Assembly: GCA_016719925.1 (NCBI GenBank)
Contig: JADJYC010000014.1
Location: 1 to 51,686, forward strand
Direction: 5' to 3'
Source: Crocinitomicaceae bacterium
GTDB taxonomy: Bacteria > Bacteroidota > Bacteroidia > Flavobacteriales_D > Crocinitomicaceae
DNA: 51,686 nt
The notes beneath the pieces were generated by a model. That model searched no databases and was not told where the DNA came from. It worked only from the letters and a program-made list of their open reading frames with translations. Shown here piece after piece: positions 38,464 through 46,879 of the stretch (position 1 is its first letter; every line of letters starts with the position of its first letter). Position numbers and translations under genes: made by a program.

Positions 38464-38850
38464 TTAATCAATCTCCACATAAAACCCATCTTCCGTTTTC
38501 ATAAACCGTTTTCCGGCTTTCAGCGTGTCAAAAAGTTGAATAGATTCAGCAAGACTGATAGACGGAAAATCAATGACTTCATAAAGTTCTCCGTTCAAAG
38601 CCATCTTGCCAAAATAAATAGTGTTTTCTTTCAGATACCAGGTTCGGATTTTTGTGTCTTTATATAGTTTACCATTGGTGTACCATTCCATTTGTCCCTG
38701 ACTGTCATCATAGATGTGAATGATATGCCACGCATCTGCTGCAGAATAATGTTTCCATGATCCAATCAGAGAAGGAGCTCCGTCAGAAACTTTTTCTTTT
38801 TTGCAGCTGAATAAAACAATTGCCAGAGAGAATAAAATGAAAATACGCAT
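38464..38850 (-). CDS. Small lipoprotein of unknown function
   Basis: 128 residues. The leader MRIFILFSLAIVLFSCKK has a lipobox cysteine at 16. The body (SLIGSWKHYSAADAWHII; QMEWYTNGKLYKDTKIRTWY) resembles lipocalin-like small Bacteroidota lipoproteins. No function can be given. Confidence 0.7.
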   Translation of the reverse strand: MRIFILFSLAIVLFSCKKEKVSDGAPSLIGSWKHYSAADAWHIIHIYDDSQGQMEWYTNGKLYKDTKIRTWYLKENTIYFGKMALNGELYEVIDFPSISLAESIQLFDTLKAGKRFMKTEDGFYVEID

Positions 38851-38885
38851 GAATTAAAATTACAAAAAATACCGATTCAGAAAAA

Positions 38886-39506
38886 TTATTTCCGGACAGG
38901 CTCCATGTCAAACGGAGTGCGGTTTACTATCGATCTTCCCAATGTCAGCTCATCAGTATAATGCAACTCAGTTCCTACTGAAACGCCACGTGATAAGGTT
39001 GTAATAGTCAAAGAGAATTCAGATAATTTACGGAATAGATAAAAATTAGTAGTATCCCCTTCCATGGTTGCATTGAGCGCAAGAATAATTTCATCTGCTT
39101 CACCGTTTTTTACGCGGTCAATCAGTGAAGTAATGTTCAGGTCATTCGGTCCTATTCCTTCCATGGGAGAAATAACACCACCCAAAACATGGTAGACTCC
39201 AAAAAATTGTTGTGTGTTTTCAATGGCCATGATATCACGGATATCTTCCACCACGCAGATAATTTTTTTGTTGCGGCTTGGCTGAACACAAATAGAACAG
39301 ATTTCGGTATCAGAGATATTACCGCAGTTTTTACATGAACAGATTTTTGATTTGATATTCCCCAATGATTTAGAGAACAATTCAATTTCTTCTTCTTTCC
39401 GTTTCAGCAGATTTAACACCAGACGCAATGCTGTCTTTCTGCCAATTCCCGGAAGGGAAGCAAAATGATCAACCAATTCTTCAACATGTCTGGATGAAAT
39501 ATTCAT
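38886..39506 (-). CDS. recR: Recombination mediator RecR
   Basis: 206 residues, the normal size. It contains the helix-hairpin-helix start HFASLPGIGRKTALRLVLNL, a four-cysteine zinc finger (CSCKNCGNISDTEICSIC) and a Toprim domain (ICVVEDIRDIMAIE, GGVISPMEGIGPNDLNI). With RecF and RecO it loads RecA at gapped DNA. Confidence 0.96.
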   Translation of the reverse strand: MNISSRHVEELVDHFASLPGIGRKTALRLVLNLLKRKEEEIELFSKSLGNIKSKICSCKNCGNISDTEICSICVQPSRNKKIICVVEDIRDIMAIENTQQFFGVYHVLGGVISPMEGIGPNDLNITSLIDRVKNGEADEIILALNATMEGDTTNFYLFRKLSEFSLTITTLSRGVSVGTELHYTDELTLGRSIVNRTPFDMEPVRK

Positions 39507-39623
39507 GAATTCAAATTTAGTAATTTGTTTTTTTCAAAATAAATTGCCCGGTTTATTCTTTCAACATACACTTGATGATATTGTTTTACAGTCAAATTGA
39601 TTGGTGAACCAGCTTGTTTGTCT

Positions 39624-39660
39624 GATTGATCCAACTTTATTACCTTTAACCCAATCAATC
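39624..39660. promoter_or_regulatory. Inverted repeat upstream of the HEPN/MNT operon
   Basis: GATTGAT (39624-39630) and ATCAATC (39654-39660) are exact 7-base arms separated by 23 bases; the right arm ends 8 bases before the ATG at 39669. TACCTTTA, a near-match to the -7 box, lies between the arms, as expected of an autoregulatory operator. Binding is inferred. Confidence 0.45.
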
Positions 39661-39668
39661 TGAAATGA

Positions 39669-40078
39669 ATGAATAATCAGGATGTCCGCTGGAAGCAACG
39701 ATTTGAAATTATAAACTTGCTCTTATACAATTGAAAAAATTTGTTGAGAAGGGAAATGAGCTGAATGAACTGGAAGAACAAGGTCTTATCAAAGCTTTTG
39801 AATATACATACGAATTGGCATGGAATACCTTGAAGGATTTTTATGAAAATCAAGGTGAATCTGGAATTCAGGGAAGCAGGGACGCAATTCAAATGGCATT
39901 CAAAAGAGGACTGATTAATAACGGTGAAGAATGGATGAAAATGTTGCTGGATAGAAACCGGACTTCACATTCGTACAATGAAAAAATCGCTGATGAAATA
40001 AGTAAGAGTATTCTGGAAAACTATTATTCCAATTTTGTGAAACTGGAATCAGACCTCAATAAAATTCTGAGTGAATGA
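39669..40078 (+). CDS. HEPN-like nucleotidyltransferase substrate-binding protein (HI0074 family), one frameshift
   Basis: About 137 residues joined. The ATG at 39669 opens MNNQDVRWKQRFE; one A missing near 39713 (AAA where AAAA is needed) restores ENYKLALIQLKKFVEKGNEL and the rest. It is all-helical, with the conserved ELAWNTLKDFYENQG and the HEPN-type RNRTSHSYNEK. These proteins pair with MNT-fold nucleotidyltransferases and many such pairs act as toxin-antitoxin modules. It is coupled to the next gene by ATGA (40075-40078). Confidence 0.85.
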
Positions 40079-40389
40079 AATTTGGTTTGGCTGATCATAC
40101 AATTGAAAATATTCAACAGGTATTTTCTGGATTTAATGAAATTGAAGAAGTTATTCTTTATGGTTCACGTGCAAAGGGAAATTATAAAGAGGGTTCAGAT
40201 ATCGATTTGACAATTAAAGGTAAAGTGATCAATAAGGATTTTCTGAACAGACTGCAAATTCAGCTTGATCAACTCTATTTGCCATATACATTTGATATCT
40301 CATGTTTTGAAGATTTATCCAATGAATCTTTGATCGATCACATTAAGAGAGTTGGTGTATCTTTTTACCAGAAAAAAAATAAGGAATGA
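40075..40389 (+). CDS. MNT-type minimal nucleotidyltransferase
   Basis: 104 residues. The nucleotidyltransferase signature GSRAKGNYKEGSDIDLTIKG has both aspartates of the SDIDL metal motif, followed by LPYTFDISCFEDLSNESLID with the third acidic position. Antitoxins of HEPN/MNT pairs inactivate the HEPN partner, in characterised cases by AMPylation. Coupled by ATGA to both neighbours. Confidence 0.88.
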   Translation: MKFGLADHTIENIQQVFSGFNEIEEVILYGSRAKGNYKEGSDIDLTIKGKVINKDFLNRLQIQLDQLYLPYTFDISCFEDLSNESLIDHIKRVGVSFYQKKNKE

Positions 40390-40922
40390 AATCTCTCCTT
40401 CTTAAACTAAAAATCATTCAGCAGTTCAGGTCAGAATTGAATTATTCAGTTGAAGAATTTGTTGGCATGATGAAAAACAAAGTGGATTATTCAACTTTTG
40501 GATTTATGTCTGACGCAACAGATGTGATGTCAGGAAGTGACAACGATTTCAAGGGATTAATTTCTGAAAAGCAATTCCGCCTTAAACACAAACGTAAAAT
40601 GTTTAGTGGAAATATGAGTATTCCTTTGGTGGAGGGAACAATTGAACAAAAGGGAAACAAACTGCAGATTCAAACAGAAATCAATGCGTTTAAGGGACCT
40701 CTTAAATTTTTGTTTTTCATGGTGATAATCACTTTTATGATTAATGTTGTTTTGATTTCAATCTGGTTGAAAGAAGATACAGCAATTGCTAAAAACATGA
40801 TTTTTCCAACCGTAATGGGAATGATCATTTTTCCTTTATTCGTTTATCTTGTCATGAGACTAAGTGTTTCAGGTGTGAAAAGAAAAATTGAGAAACACCT
40901 TTTCAAATTGGAGACAAACTAA
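40386..40922 (+). CDS. Membrane protein of unknown function in the HEPN/MNT operon
   Basis: 178 residues, overlapping the MNT gene by ATGA. The N-terminal 110 residues are soluble (FGFMSDATDVMSGSDNDFKG), followed by two membrane helices (FLFFMVIITFMINVVLISIW and FPTVMGMIIFPLFVYLVM) and a basic cytoplasmic tail. No family recognised. Confidence 0.75.
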   Translation: MKSLLLKLKIIQQFRSELNYSVEEFVGMMKNKVDYSTFGFMSDATDVMSGSDNDFKGLISEKQFRLKHKRKMFSGNMSIPLVEGTIEQKGNKLQIQTEINAFKGPLKFLFFMVIITFMINVVLISIWLKEDTAIAKNMIFPTVMGMIIFPLFVYLVMRLSVSGVKRKIEKHLFKLETN

Positions 40923-40933
40923 TTCTGTCAGCT

Positions 40934-41946
40934 ATGTTGCATGCGACCTGGAAAAAACATCAGCTTCAGTTTAAACAACCGGGAGGAACTTCCAGAGGTG
41001 TTTTGCATACCAAAAATTCATGGATCATTGAGTTTACAGATAGTGCAAATTCAGATTCAAAGGGAGTAGGAGAGGCTTCAATCATTGAAAATTTATCACC
41101 AGACTGGAATTCAGATTATGAAAATAAAATTGATGCCGTTTGTAAAATATCAATCAGATAATTGAAAAAAAACTCAGAGATCTGAATGATTATCCTTCAA
41201 TTCGTTTTGCAGTTGAATCAGCATTGCTTCAAATTAAAAACGGTCAGGATTATTTTCCATCTGAATTTACTGAGGGAAAAGGTTGTATTCCCATTAACGG
41301 TTTGGTTTGGATGGGTACCAGAGAATTCATGGAAAAACAGCTTGATGAAAAACTGAAAGATGGATATACCTGTATTAAATTAAAAATTGGCGCACTCGAT
41401 TTTGAAACGGAACTTGAAATACTGAGAAACATCCGTTCACGTTATTCAGAAAAAGAAATTGAATTAAGAGTAGATGCAAACGGTGCTTTTAAAAAAGAAG
41501 ATGCTTTGTCAAAACTGGATCTGCTTTCAAAATTTAAATTACATTCCATTGAACAACCCATTCAGGCCGGGCAACCTGAGATTATGCACAATCTTTGCAG
41601 ACAGACTCCTCTGGCAATTGCACTGGATGAAGAGTTAATTGGAGTAAACAAAAAAGAGCATAAAGAAAATCTCATTCACGAAATTAAACCGCAATACATT
41701 ATTTTAAAGCCAAGTCTGGTTGGTGGATTTCAAAGTTGTGATGAATGGATTTTAGCAGCTGAAAAGTACAACACCGGCTGGTGGATCACTTCTGCGCTTG
41801 AAAGTAATATTGGATTGGATGCAATTGCGCAGTACACCTTTACAAAAATGTAACAATGCCTCAGGGTTTGGGAACGGGGCAGTTGTTTAGCAATAATTTC
41901 CATCTGAATTGAAGATTGAAAAGGGAAACTTTGGAGGAAGGGGTAA
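40934..41946 (+). CDS. menC: o-Succinylbenzoate synthase-like enolase-superfamily enzyme, three or four frameshifts
   Basis: About 338 residues joined. Enolase-superfamily residues are all seen: YTCIKLKIGALDFETELE (KxK), ELRVDANGAF (Asp), HSIEQPIQAGQ (Glu), LAIALDEELIG (Asp) and YIILKPSLVGGF (Lys). PSLVGGF and the end MPQGLGTGQLFSNNFPSELK fit MenC of menaquinone synthesis better than dipeptide epimerase. Breaks: one A missing near 41153, one A near 41850, one T near 41898, and perhaps one G near 41943, so the exact 3' end is uncertain. It starts 11 bases after the membrane protein gene, so it is likely in the same operon. No other men gene is in the window. Confidence 0.8.
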
Positions 41947-42125
41947 AAATTCTAAAAGACCTAAAATTCCTAAAAAAAATAGATGCTTCGTAGTCTGGAG
42001 TCTTTAGTCTGTTGTCATTAGACTGTAGTCTAAATTGTGAATAGAGAACTTAATTACTTAAGCATTTCTGATTTATAGACTTTTAGACATTTAGGATTTT
42101 TAGAAATTTAGACCTTTAGGCTTTT
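41947..42125. repeat. Inverted, word-like intergenic repeats
   Basis: The left side (TCTAAAAGACCTAAAATTCC) is roughly the reverse complement of the right side (TTTTAGACATTTAGGATTTT, then AGAAATTTAGACCTTTAGG). Between them AGTCT occurs four times and TAGACT once (41991-42031). The right side shares GGATTTTTAGA and AGACCTTTAG words with the 36.78 kb spacer. No gene. Confidence 0.6.
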
Positions 42126-42132
42126 CGCACTT

Positions 42133-42561
42133 CTAAAGCTCCTTCGTAAACTTCTTATGAGAATCAGCAAAATTTTCTTTCAGATAGAAACGATGTGCGT
42201 CTTCTCTTTTTTTATTGGAAGTTACTTCTACCTGCGGAATATTTCTCTTTCTTAATTCGTTCAAAAGAAATTCCATCAGTTTATTTCCAACTCCTTTTGA
42301 ACGATGAGTTTCAGCTACAACCATTTCCTGAATTTCAGCAATGGGTCCACTGTGGTGAAGTAATAGTTGAATATGACAGGATACAAACCCAACTGCCTTT
42401 TCATTTTCAATTGCCAGCACGTAAATGATCTGATCGTTATCCAGATTTTTGTAAAATATTTTACGCTGACTCTCTTTATCAAACGTTGTACTTTCAAGCA
42501 GATTGATGAATTGATATACTATTTCAAAATCATTGCTGGTGGCCGGTCTGAAAGTTATCAT
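42133..42561 (-). CDS. GNAT-family N-acetyltransferase
   Basis: 142 residues. Acetyl-CoA-binding motif A is EMVVAETHRSKGVGNKLMEF (Q/RxxGxG/A type); AVGFVSCHIQLLLHHSGPIA is beta-4 and EVTSNKKREDAHRFYLKENF the C-terminal part. The substrate is unknown. It is followed closely (12 bases upstream on the minus strand) by the GT2 gene, so they may be cotranscribed. Confidence 0.85.
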   Translation of the reverse strand: MITFRPATSNDFEIVYQFINLLESTTFDKESQRKIFYKNLDNDQIIYVLAIENEKAVGFVSCHIQLLLHHSGPIAEIQEMVVAETHRSKGVGNKLMEFLLNELRKRNIPQVEVTSNKKREDAHRFYLKENFADSHKKFTKEL

Positions 42562-42573
42562 TTGAAAAGTTTA

Positions 42574-43599
42574 TTAATTAAAATCTTTTTGATTCAGGTC
42601 ATGAAAAGTCTTTACACCGCCAAGAAATTTTTTGAAGACAATATTTCTTTTGTACAAACCAACAGCATTGAATGTGTCAAATTCATGTTTGAGGGCTTTT
42701 CTTTTTTTCAAAAGCGCTGACAGCTCACTGTAATAACTCATGTGTGCACTAAATACCACACCAAAATGCCGGAACTGAAATTTAAAAAAAAATAAACTTG
42801 CTGCAATTCCGTCGAGACAAAGGCGTTTGAATATTTTAAAAAATAAAATTCCCTGATAATTTTTTGTAATCATATAAAGACTGTTTCTGAAATTCAGATA
42901 GGTCTTTTTAGGATTCATGTAACTCAGTGTTCCGCCACCTACGTGGTAAATATGTGAATGTGCGCAGTAATAAATTTTATGTCCTTTTGATTTTAATCTC
43001 CAGCACAAATCAATTTCTTCCATGTGAGCAAAAAAATTATCATCCAGTCCGCCTGCTTCATGATAAAGTTTAGCCCGGATAAACATACAGGCGCCGGTAG
43101 CCCAGAAAATTTCACGGTTTTGATTGTACTGCCCGTTATCACTTTCAATGTTTTCAAATATTCTTCCCTGACAAAACGGATAAAAATCTTTATCTAAAAA
43201 TCCACCGGCAGCACCGGCGTGTTCAAATTTTGTTTTATCATGCCAGGCAAGAATTTTTGGCTGAACAGCAGCAATGTCCGGATTTTCATCAAGCAGTTGA
43301 ATGCAGGGATTCAGCCAGCCCGGAGTCACTTCTATATCTGAATTTAAGAGAACATAATACGTTGCTTCTACTTTTCTGAGAGCATCATTATAACCTTTTG
43401 CAAAACCACCGTTCTCCTCGTTGAGAATAATTTCTACTTCAGGGAAATTTGTTTTTAAAAAAGAAACGGAATCATCGGTTGAACAATTATCAGCAACTAT
43501 TACAGATGCCTCTTTGGAATTGGCCAGTACTCCGGGTAAAAATTTTTCAAGAAAACCTTTACCGTTATAATTTAATATGACAACCGCTGTTTTTTTCAT
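42574..43599 (-). CDS. Glycosyltransferase family 2
   Basis: 341 residues. GT-A fold start AVVILNYNGKGFLEKFLPGV, NENGGFAKGYNDALRK, the DxD-like NSDIEVTPGWLNPCIQLLDE and MEEIDLCWRLKSKGHKIYYC, characteristic of rhamnosyl/galactosyl-type GT2. It has a membrane-associated C-terminal part (GILFFKIFKRLCLDGIAAS). Probably adds a sugar to a surface polysaccharide. Confidence 0.88.
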   Translation of the reverse strand: MKKTAVVILNYNGKGFLEKFLPGVLANSKEASVIVADNCSTDDSVSFLKTNFPEVEIILNEENGGFAKGYNDALRKVEATYYVLLNSDIEVTPGWLNPCIQLLDENPDIAAVQPKILAWHDKTKFEHAGAAGGFLDKDFYPFCQGRIFENIESDNGQYNQNREIFWATGACMFIRAKLYHEAGGLDDNFFAHMEEIDLCWRLKSKGHKIYYCAHSHIYHVGGGTLSYMNPKKTYLNFRNSLYMITKNYQGILFFKIFKRLCLDGIAASLFFFKFQFRHFGVVFSAHMSYYSELSALLKKRKALKHEFDTFNAVGLYKRNIVFKKFLGGVKTFHDLNQKDFN

Positions 43600-43623
43600 C
43601 CCGGATTAACCGGCACGAAAATA

Positions 43624-45065
43624 CTAAGGATTTATATAATATGTGTTGCTGTTTCCGCCGTAATGCAAATTGTTTCCGTCATTGGGATCATCAATATTTG
43701 AAAACGGTGAATCGCGTTTATGCAGATCATGTTCCCAGCGGTAGTTCTGCAATTCCCCCTGCATTTCAGAGTGCAGAAGCGGGTAATCATTGGTCACCAG
43801 ATCCGGATTATAAAAGACAAAACGGATGTTGGAACGCTGACCGACCCTGTAATATTGCCAGATCTGATAAGGATAAGCACTTGGTTCATTTGGACGGTCC
43901 ATAATTGCATCCGGTGCGCCGTATTTTAACCAAACACGACCCCGGTCAGTTTCATATCCGGCTTTGATTTGGGTTCCAAACAATACTTCTGTTTTCTGAA
44001 CCTGTGAACGGTATTTCATCCAGGCTTCGTATGGCTTTTCAGGACTGGTAGTATTCCAGAACGCAAAGAAATATTTTTCCATCAGCGTTGTATCCGTTCC
44101 TTTTAAAATCCCACGAATAGTCTCATATTCAAATCCCGGTGATATTGGCATCAGACTTCCTAAATAATAAGGAATAGAATCCCATGGAACAGAATTTTTG
44201 AAGGAAGGATCTATCTGAATATTTTCTGTAGAAACATAATCGTATTGCTGAATTAAATTGCGGCGCTGGAAATAAACATTTTTTGTAAGTACAGTATCAT
44301 TCTCTGTACTGATCAGATTGATGTTGAGATCATATTCACCGGATGGCAGTGATTCAATTGGAAGATAAGCAATCACCGGAGTTACAGGGCTGCTTTTCTG
44401 CCGCTGGAATTTGAAGATGTTCTCATATTGTTTTCCGCTTTTGAATTCTGAAATGGTGTAGGTAAGTACATATTCAGAATTTCCATATAAAATATCCGCG
44501 TTATATACTTCAAAATAAAAGGCTATTTTATTAATTTCCGGCGGGTAATAGTTTGTCAGATAAGGAAGAATAAAAAATCCGTTTTTGACAAAATTGTTTT
44601 GCTGGTCAGATTTATACGCATCTTCTATCAACTCCACATCAGAAATAAATACTTCTTTTTCTTTAAACTCTTCAATGATGATGGATTGTGAACCTGAAAC
44701 CGTTTCACCTGAAATGACATCTTTAATAGTTAATTCGTAATTATAAATTCCTGGTGCAATTCCGTAACGCTGCACATCATAAAAATCATCCACAATTGAA
44801 TCTAACATTACCGGTGATGACAGCAGATACTTATCAAAAAACACAATACTGTCTTTCCAGCGGAAAATCTGTGTGATTTCTACATTGGCTACTAATCCTG
44901 CTCCATCATTTTTGTATTTGAACGTACCTCCTGAAAACTGCAGGGAGGTAGCAACATAGGGTTGTTTGTCAGGAATATAGAAAACTTTATAGTTAAAAAA
45001 CGCCTATAGCACAGCCTGACTGGAAAGTGCAACAGTTGACAACATCAGTAAAATCAGTAATCGCA
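43624..45065 (-). CDS. GWxTD domain-containing protein, damaged 5' end
   Basis: About 480 residues when joined. The GWxTD-type domain is at the C-terminus (AFWNTTSPEKPYEAWMKYRS, then GYETDRGRVWLKYGAPD and PYQIWQYYR). N-terminally a hydrophobic leader (LLILLMLSTVALSSQA) is seen from 45060, but the ATG at 45065 is out of frame with it by one base, and an in-frame TAG sits at 45004-45006 right after it. So the 5' end has at least two faults, perhaps assembly errors. Function unknown; known as a Bacteroidota-specific secreted family. Confidence 0.75.
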
Positions 45066-45199
45066 TAGGTGAGAGGTTAACCTTTTTGTAAAGTTACAAA
45101 TTCCTTACCAACCTTGGGTTTAGATTTGAGTCAAAGGGATTTATGGGTGATTGAACGGTTGACAGAAGAAATAATCTGCGTTATTTTTTTCTGAAAAAT

Positions 45200-45228
45200 T
45201 TGTAAATAAGAAAATATAGCTACTTTTG
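45200..45228 (+). promoter_or_regulatory. Bacteroidota promoter of tRNA-Ser
   Basis: TTG (45200-45202), an 18-base spacer and TACTTTTG (45221-45228) match TTG-N17-20-TAnnTTTG exactly; the tRNA begins five bases after the -7 box. Confidence 0.85.
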
Positions 45229-45232
45229 CCCC

Positions 45233-45320
45233 GGATAAATGGCAGAGCGGTCGAATGCGGCAGCCTTGAAAACGGTTGTACCGCAAGGTACCGGGGGTTC
45301 GAATCCCTCTTTCTCCGCCA
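45233..45320 (+). tRNA. tRNA-Ser (anticodon UGA)
   Basis: 88 nt including an encoded CCA. The D-arm GGCAGAGCGGTCGAATGC, the anticodon loop CTTGAAA, the long variable arm TACCGCAAGGTA and the T-arm GGGGGTTCGAATCCCTC are all present, giving a class II serine tRNA. The acceptor has one mismatch (T45236 opposite C45313). The anticodon stem has two if a 7-nt loop is drawn, or none with an 8-nt loop (CAGCC/GGTTG). It has its own promoter and terminator. Confidence 0.88.
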
Positions 45321-45332
45321 GATTGAAAACGA

Positions 45333-45357
45333 AGACCCAACCGGGTCTTTTTTTTTT
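45333..45357 (+). terminator. Rho-independent terminator of tRNA-Ser
   Basis: A 6-bp stem AGACCC / GGGTCT (45333-45338 and 45343-45348) with loop AACC is followed by ten T. It lies 12 bases after the tRNA. Confidence 0.88.
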
Positions 45358-45370
45358 GCAGTAAGAGGAG

Positions 45371-45616
45371 ATGGAATTTACAGTTTATATCTTAAAAAGC
45401 CAGAAAGATCAGAAGTATTATTATGGCTATTCTCGTGATGTGGAATCAAGGTTATTGCAACATAATCTTGGTCAGGTGAAAAGTACCAGATCGCGCATAC
45501 CATTTGATTTGCACTACACAGAGAAGTTCAAGACAAAACGGGAAGCAATTCAAAGAGAACATTATTTTAAATCATACGACGGTTATAAGTGGCTTAAAAC
45601 AAAACAAATCATTTAA
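45371..45616 (+). CDS. GIY-YIG nuclease family protein
   Basis: 81 residues, typical of the small UPF0213-like GIY-YIG proteins. The GIY-YIG motif appears as VYILKSQKDQKYYYGYS, with the conserved Arg in DVESRLLQHNLG and the metal Glu in KREAIQREHYFKSYDGYKWL. A GAGGAG stretch directly before the ATG may act as a ribosome-binding site. Endonuclease activity is inferred only. It starts just after the tRNA terminator; single small genes of this kind are often found beside tRNAs, but nothing else marks an integrated element. Confidence 0.88.
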   Translation: MEFTVYILKSQKDQKYYYGYSRDVESRLLQHNLGQVKSTRSRIPFDLHYTEKFKTKREAIQREHYFKSYDGYKWLKTKQII

Positions 45617-45746
45617 TTTTTTCATGTCTTGAAAACTGTTGCCCCAATGGGATCATGAAATAATCCCTCGTTTGTTCGTATTAATTCAACGAAAGTGAAA
45701 ATCAGCAAACTGATCCGATAACAATTACGAAGTGATCTTGATTTTA

Positions 45747-46677
45747 TTAATTCAATCCCGCCTTCTCCGTTTCATCAATCCTTGAAGCATCAACCACAAA
45801 TGAATTATCATCTTGCTGAATCAGGTAAACAAATTTCTGACCCCATAAAATTTCATTCGCTTTGTAGGATGAACGGGAATAAACGGTTTGTGAAAAGGAT
45901 TCGTCAAATGCTTTGATCATAATGATGATTTCTGCGTCTTTTGAAATTGAATCTGAGGGAGTCATTTTATACATTGGGCTTGATTCATTGATAGGATGCA
46001 CAACTGTCCAAACAGAGGGAAACAACACAATTTTTTTTCTTTCAAGGTCAAGCGTAAAGAAATTTCTTAATTCAGAATTCTCTCTTTTCAATGAAAGGGT
46101 AACTGTAATTTCTACTTCAAACAATTCGCTTTGTCTCAGATTAATCACTCTGAACATAAAACCATTGATATCCTGATAAGGAGCAATAACAGCATTTGTA
46201 CTGTATTTTATTCTTGCCGTAGGTTTGGAAAAACGTCCGTATAACAAACCGGTAGCCAAAGCAAAAGAGAGTAAACCAAGCATGGCTTCAATTGCTGCGA
46301 TAATATTAGTTGCCATTCCAACCGGTGCTACCCGTCCGTAACCCAAAGTGGAAATCGTTTGGGCACTGAAAAAAAATGCTTCGGTAAATTTTTCAAATGG
46401 TTTCTGCAGTTATTCCGGTCAGATGCTCAACACCAATCAGCACATAAACACTTGCAAAAAATAAATTGACAACAACGTATGCAAATAAGATAACAGTAAA
46501 AAAATTGAACCAGGACATGGTGGTCAGCGAATGAAAAAAACTCTTTCTGTCCCAGAAAGAAATGTTGATTTTTTTTACATTGAATGAGCCGTCCTTGTTC
46601 AACGAACGAATATTTCCGGAAGATGATTTTTCACCCAATCCCAGATCATTATAATTTTTTTGTTTTTGCTCTGACAT
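45747..46677 (-). CDS. Inward-rectifier K+ channel (KirBac type), one frameshift
   Basis: About 310 residues joined. The N-terminal slide helix and outer helix (FFTVILFAYVVVNLFFASVY) are in the first frame. A surplus A near 46410 (GAAACC read as GAACC) restores GITAEPFEKFTEAFFFSAQT and the selectivity filter TLGYG. The inner helix IEAMLGLLSFALATGLLYGR and a cytosolic Ig-like Kir domain (FMFRVINLRQSELFEVEITV) follow, ending ASRIDETEKAGLN. It would form a tetrameric K+ channel in the inner membrane. The gating ligand is unknown. Confidence 0.87.
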
Positions 46678-46879
46678 TATTCTTATCTAATGATGCGAAT
46701 ATCGACTTTTTATTGATTATGGGTATAAAAATTAAACTGATCAGATTGCACTTTTGGGAATTATTCATGGTCAGAAAAATTCGGCAACTATGTGATGCTC
46801 TTCTTAAAAGTACTGCTGTAAGGTTCTTCTTAAGAACTATGAATTATAAAGATTATCTTTTATTACGCTAACTTTGTTC

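Noticed and set aside
45131..45340. A minus-strand open frame of 69 residues.
   Set aside because: It lies across the antisense of tRNA-Ser and its terminator and encodes no recognisable protein.
45371..45616. An integrated element at the tRNA-Ser gene.
   Set aside because: There is only one small GIY-YIG gene after the tRNA, no integrase and no duplicated tRNA 3' end.
46584..46871. A 95-residue plus-strand open frame before the TSUP gene.
   Set aside because: Its first third is antisense to the Kir gene and the rest is AT-rich with no family resemblance.
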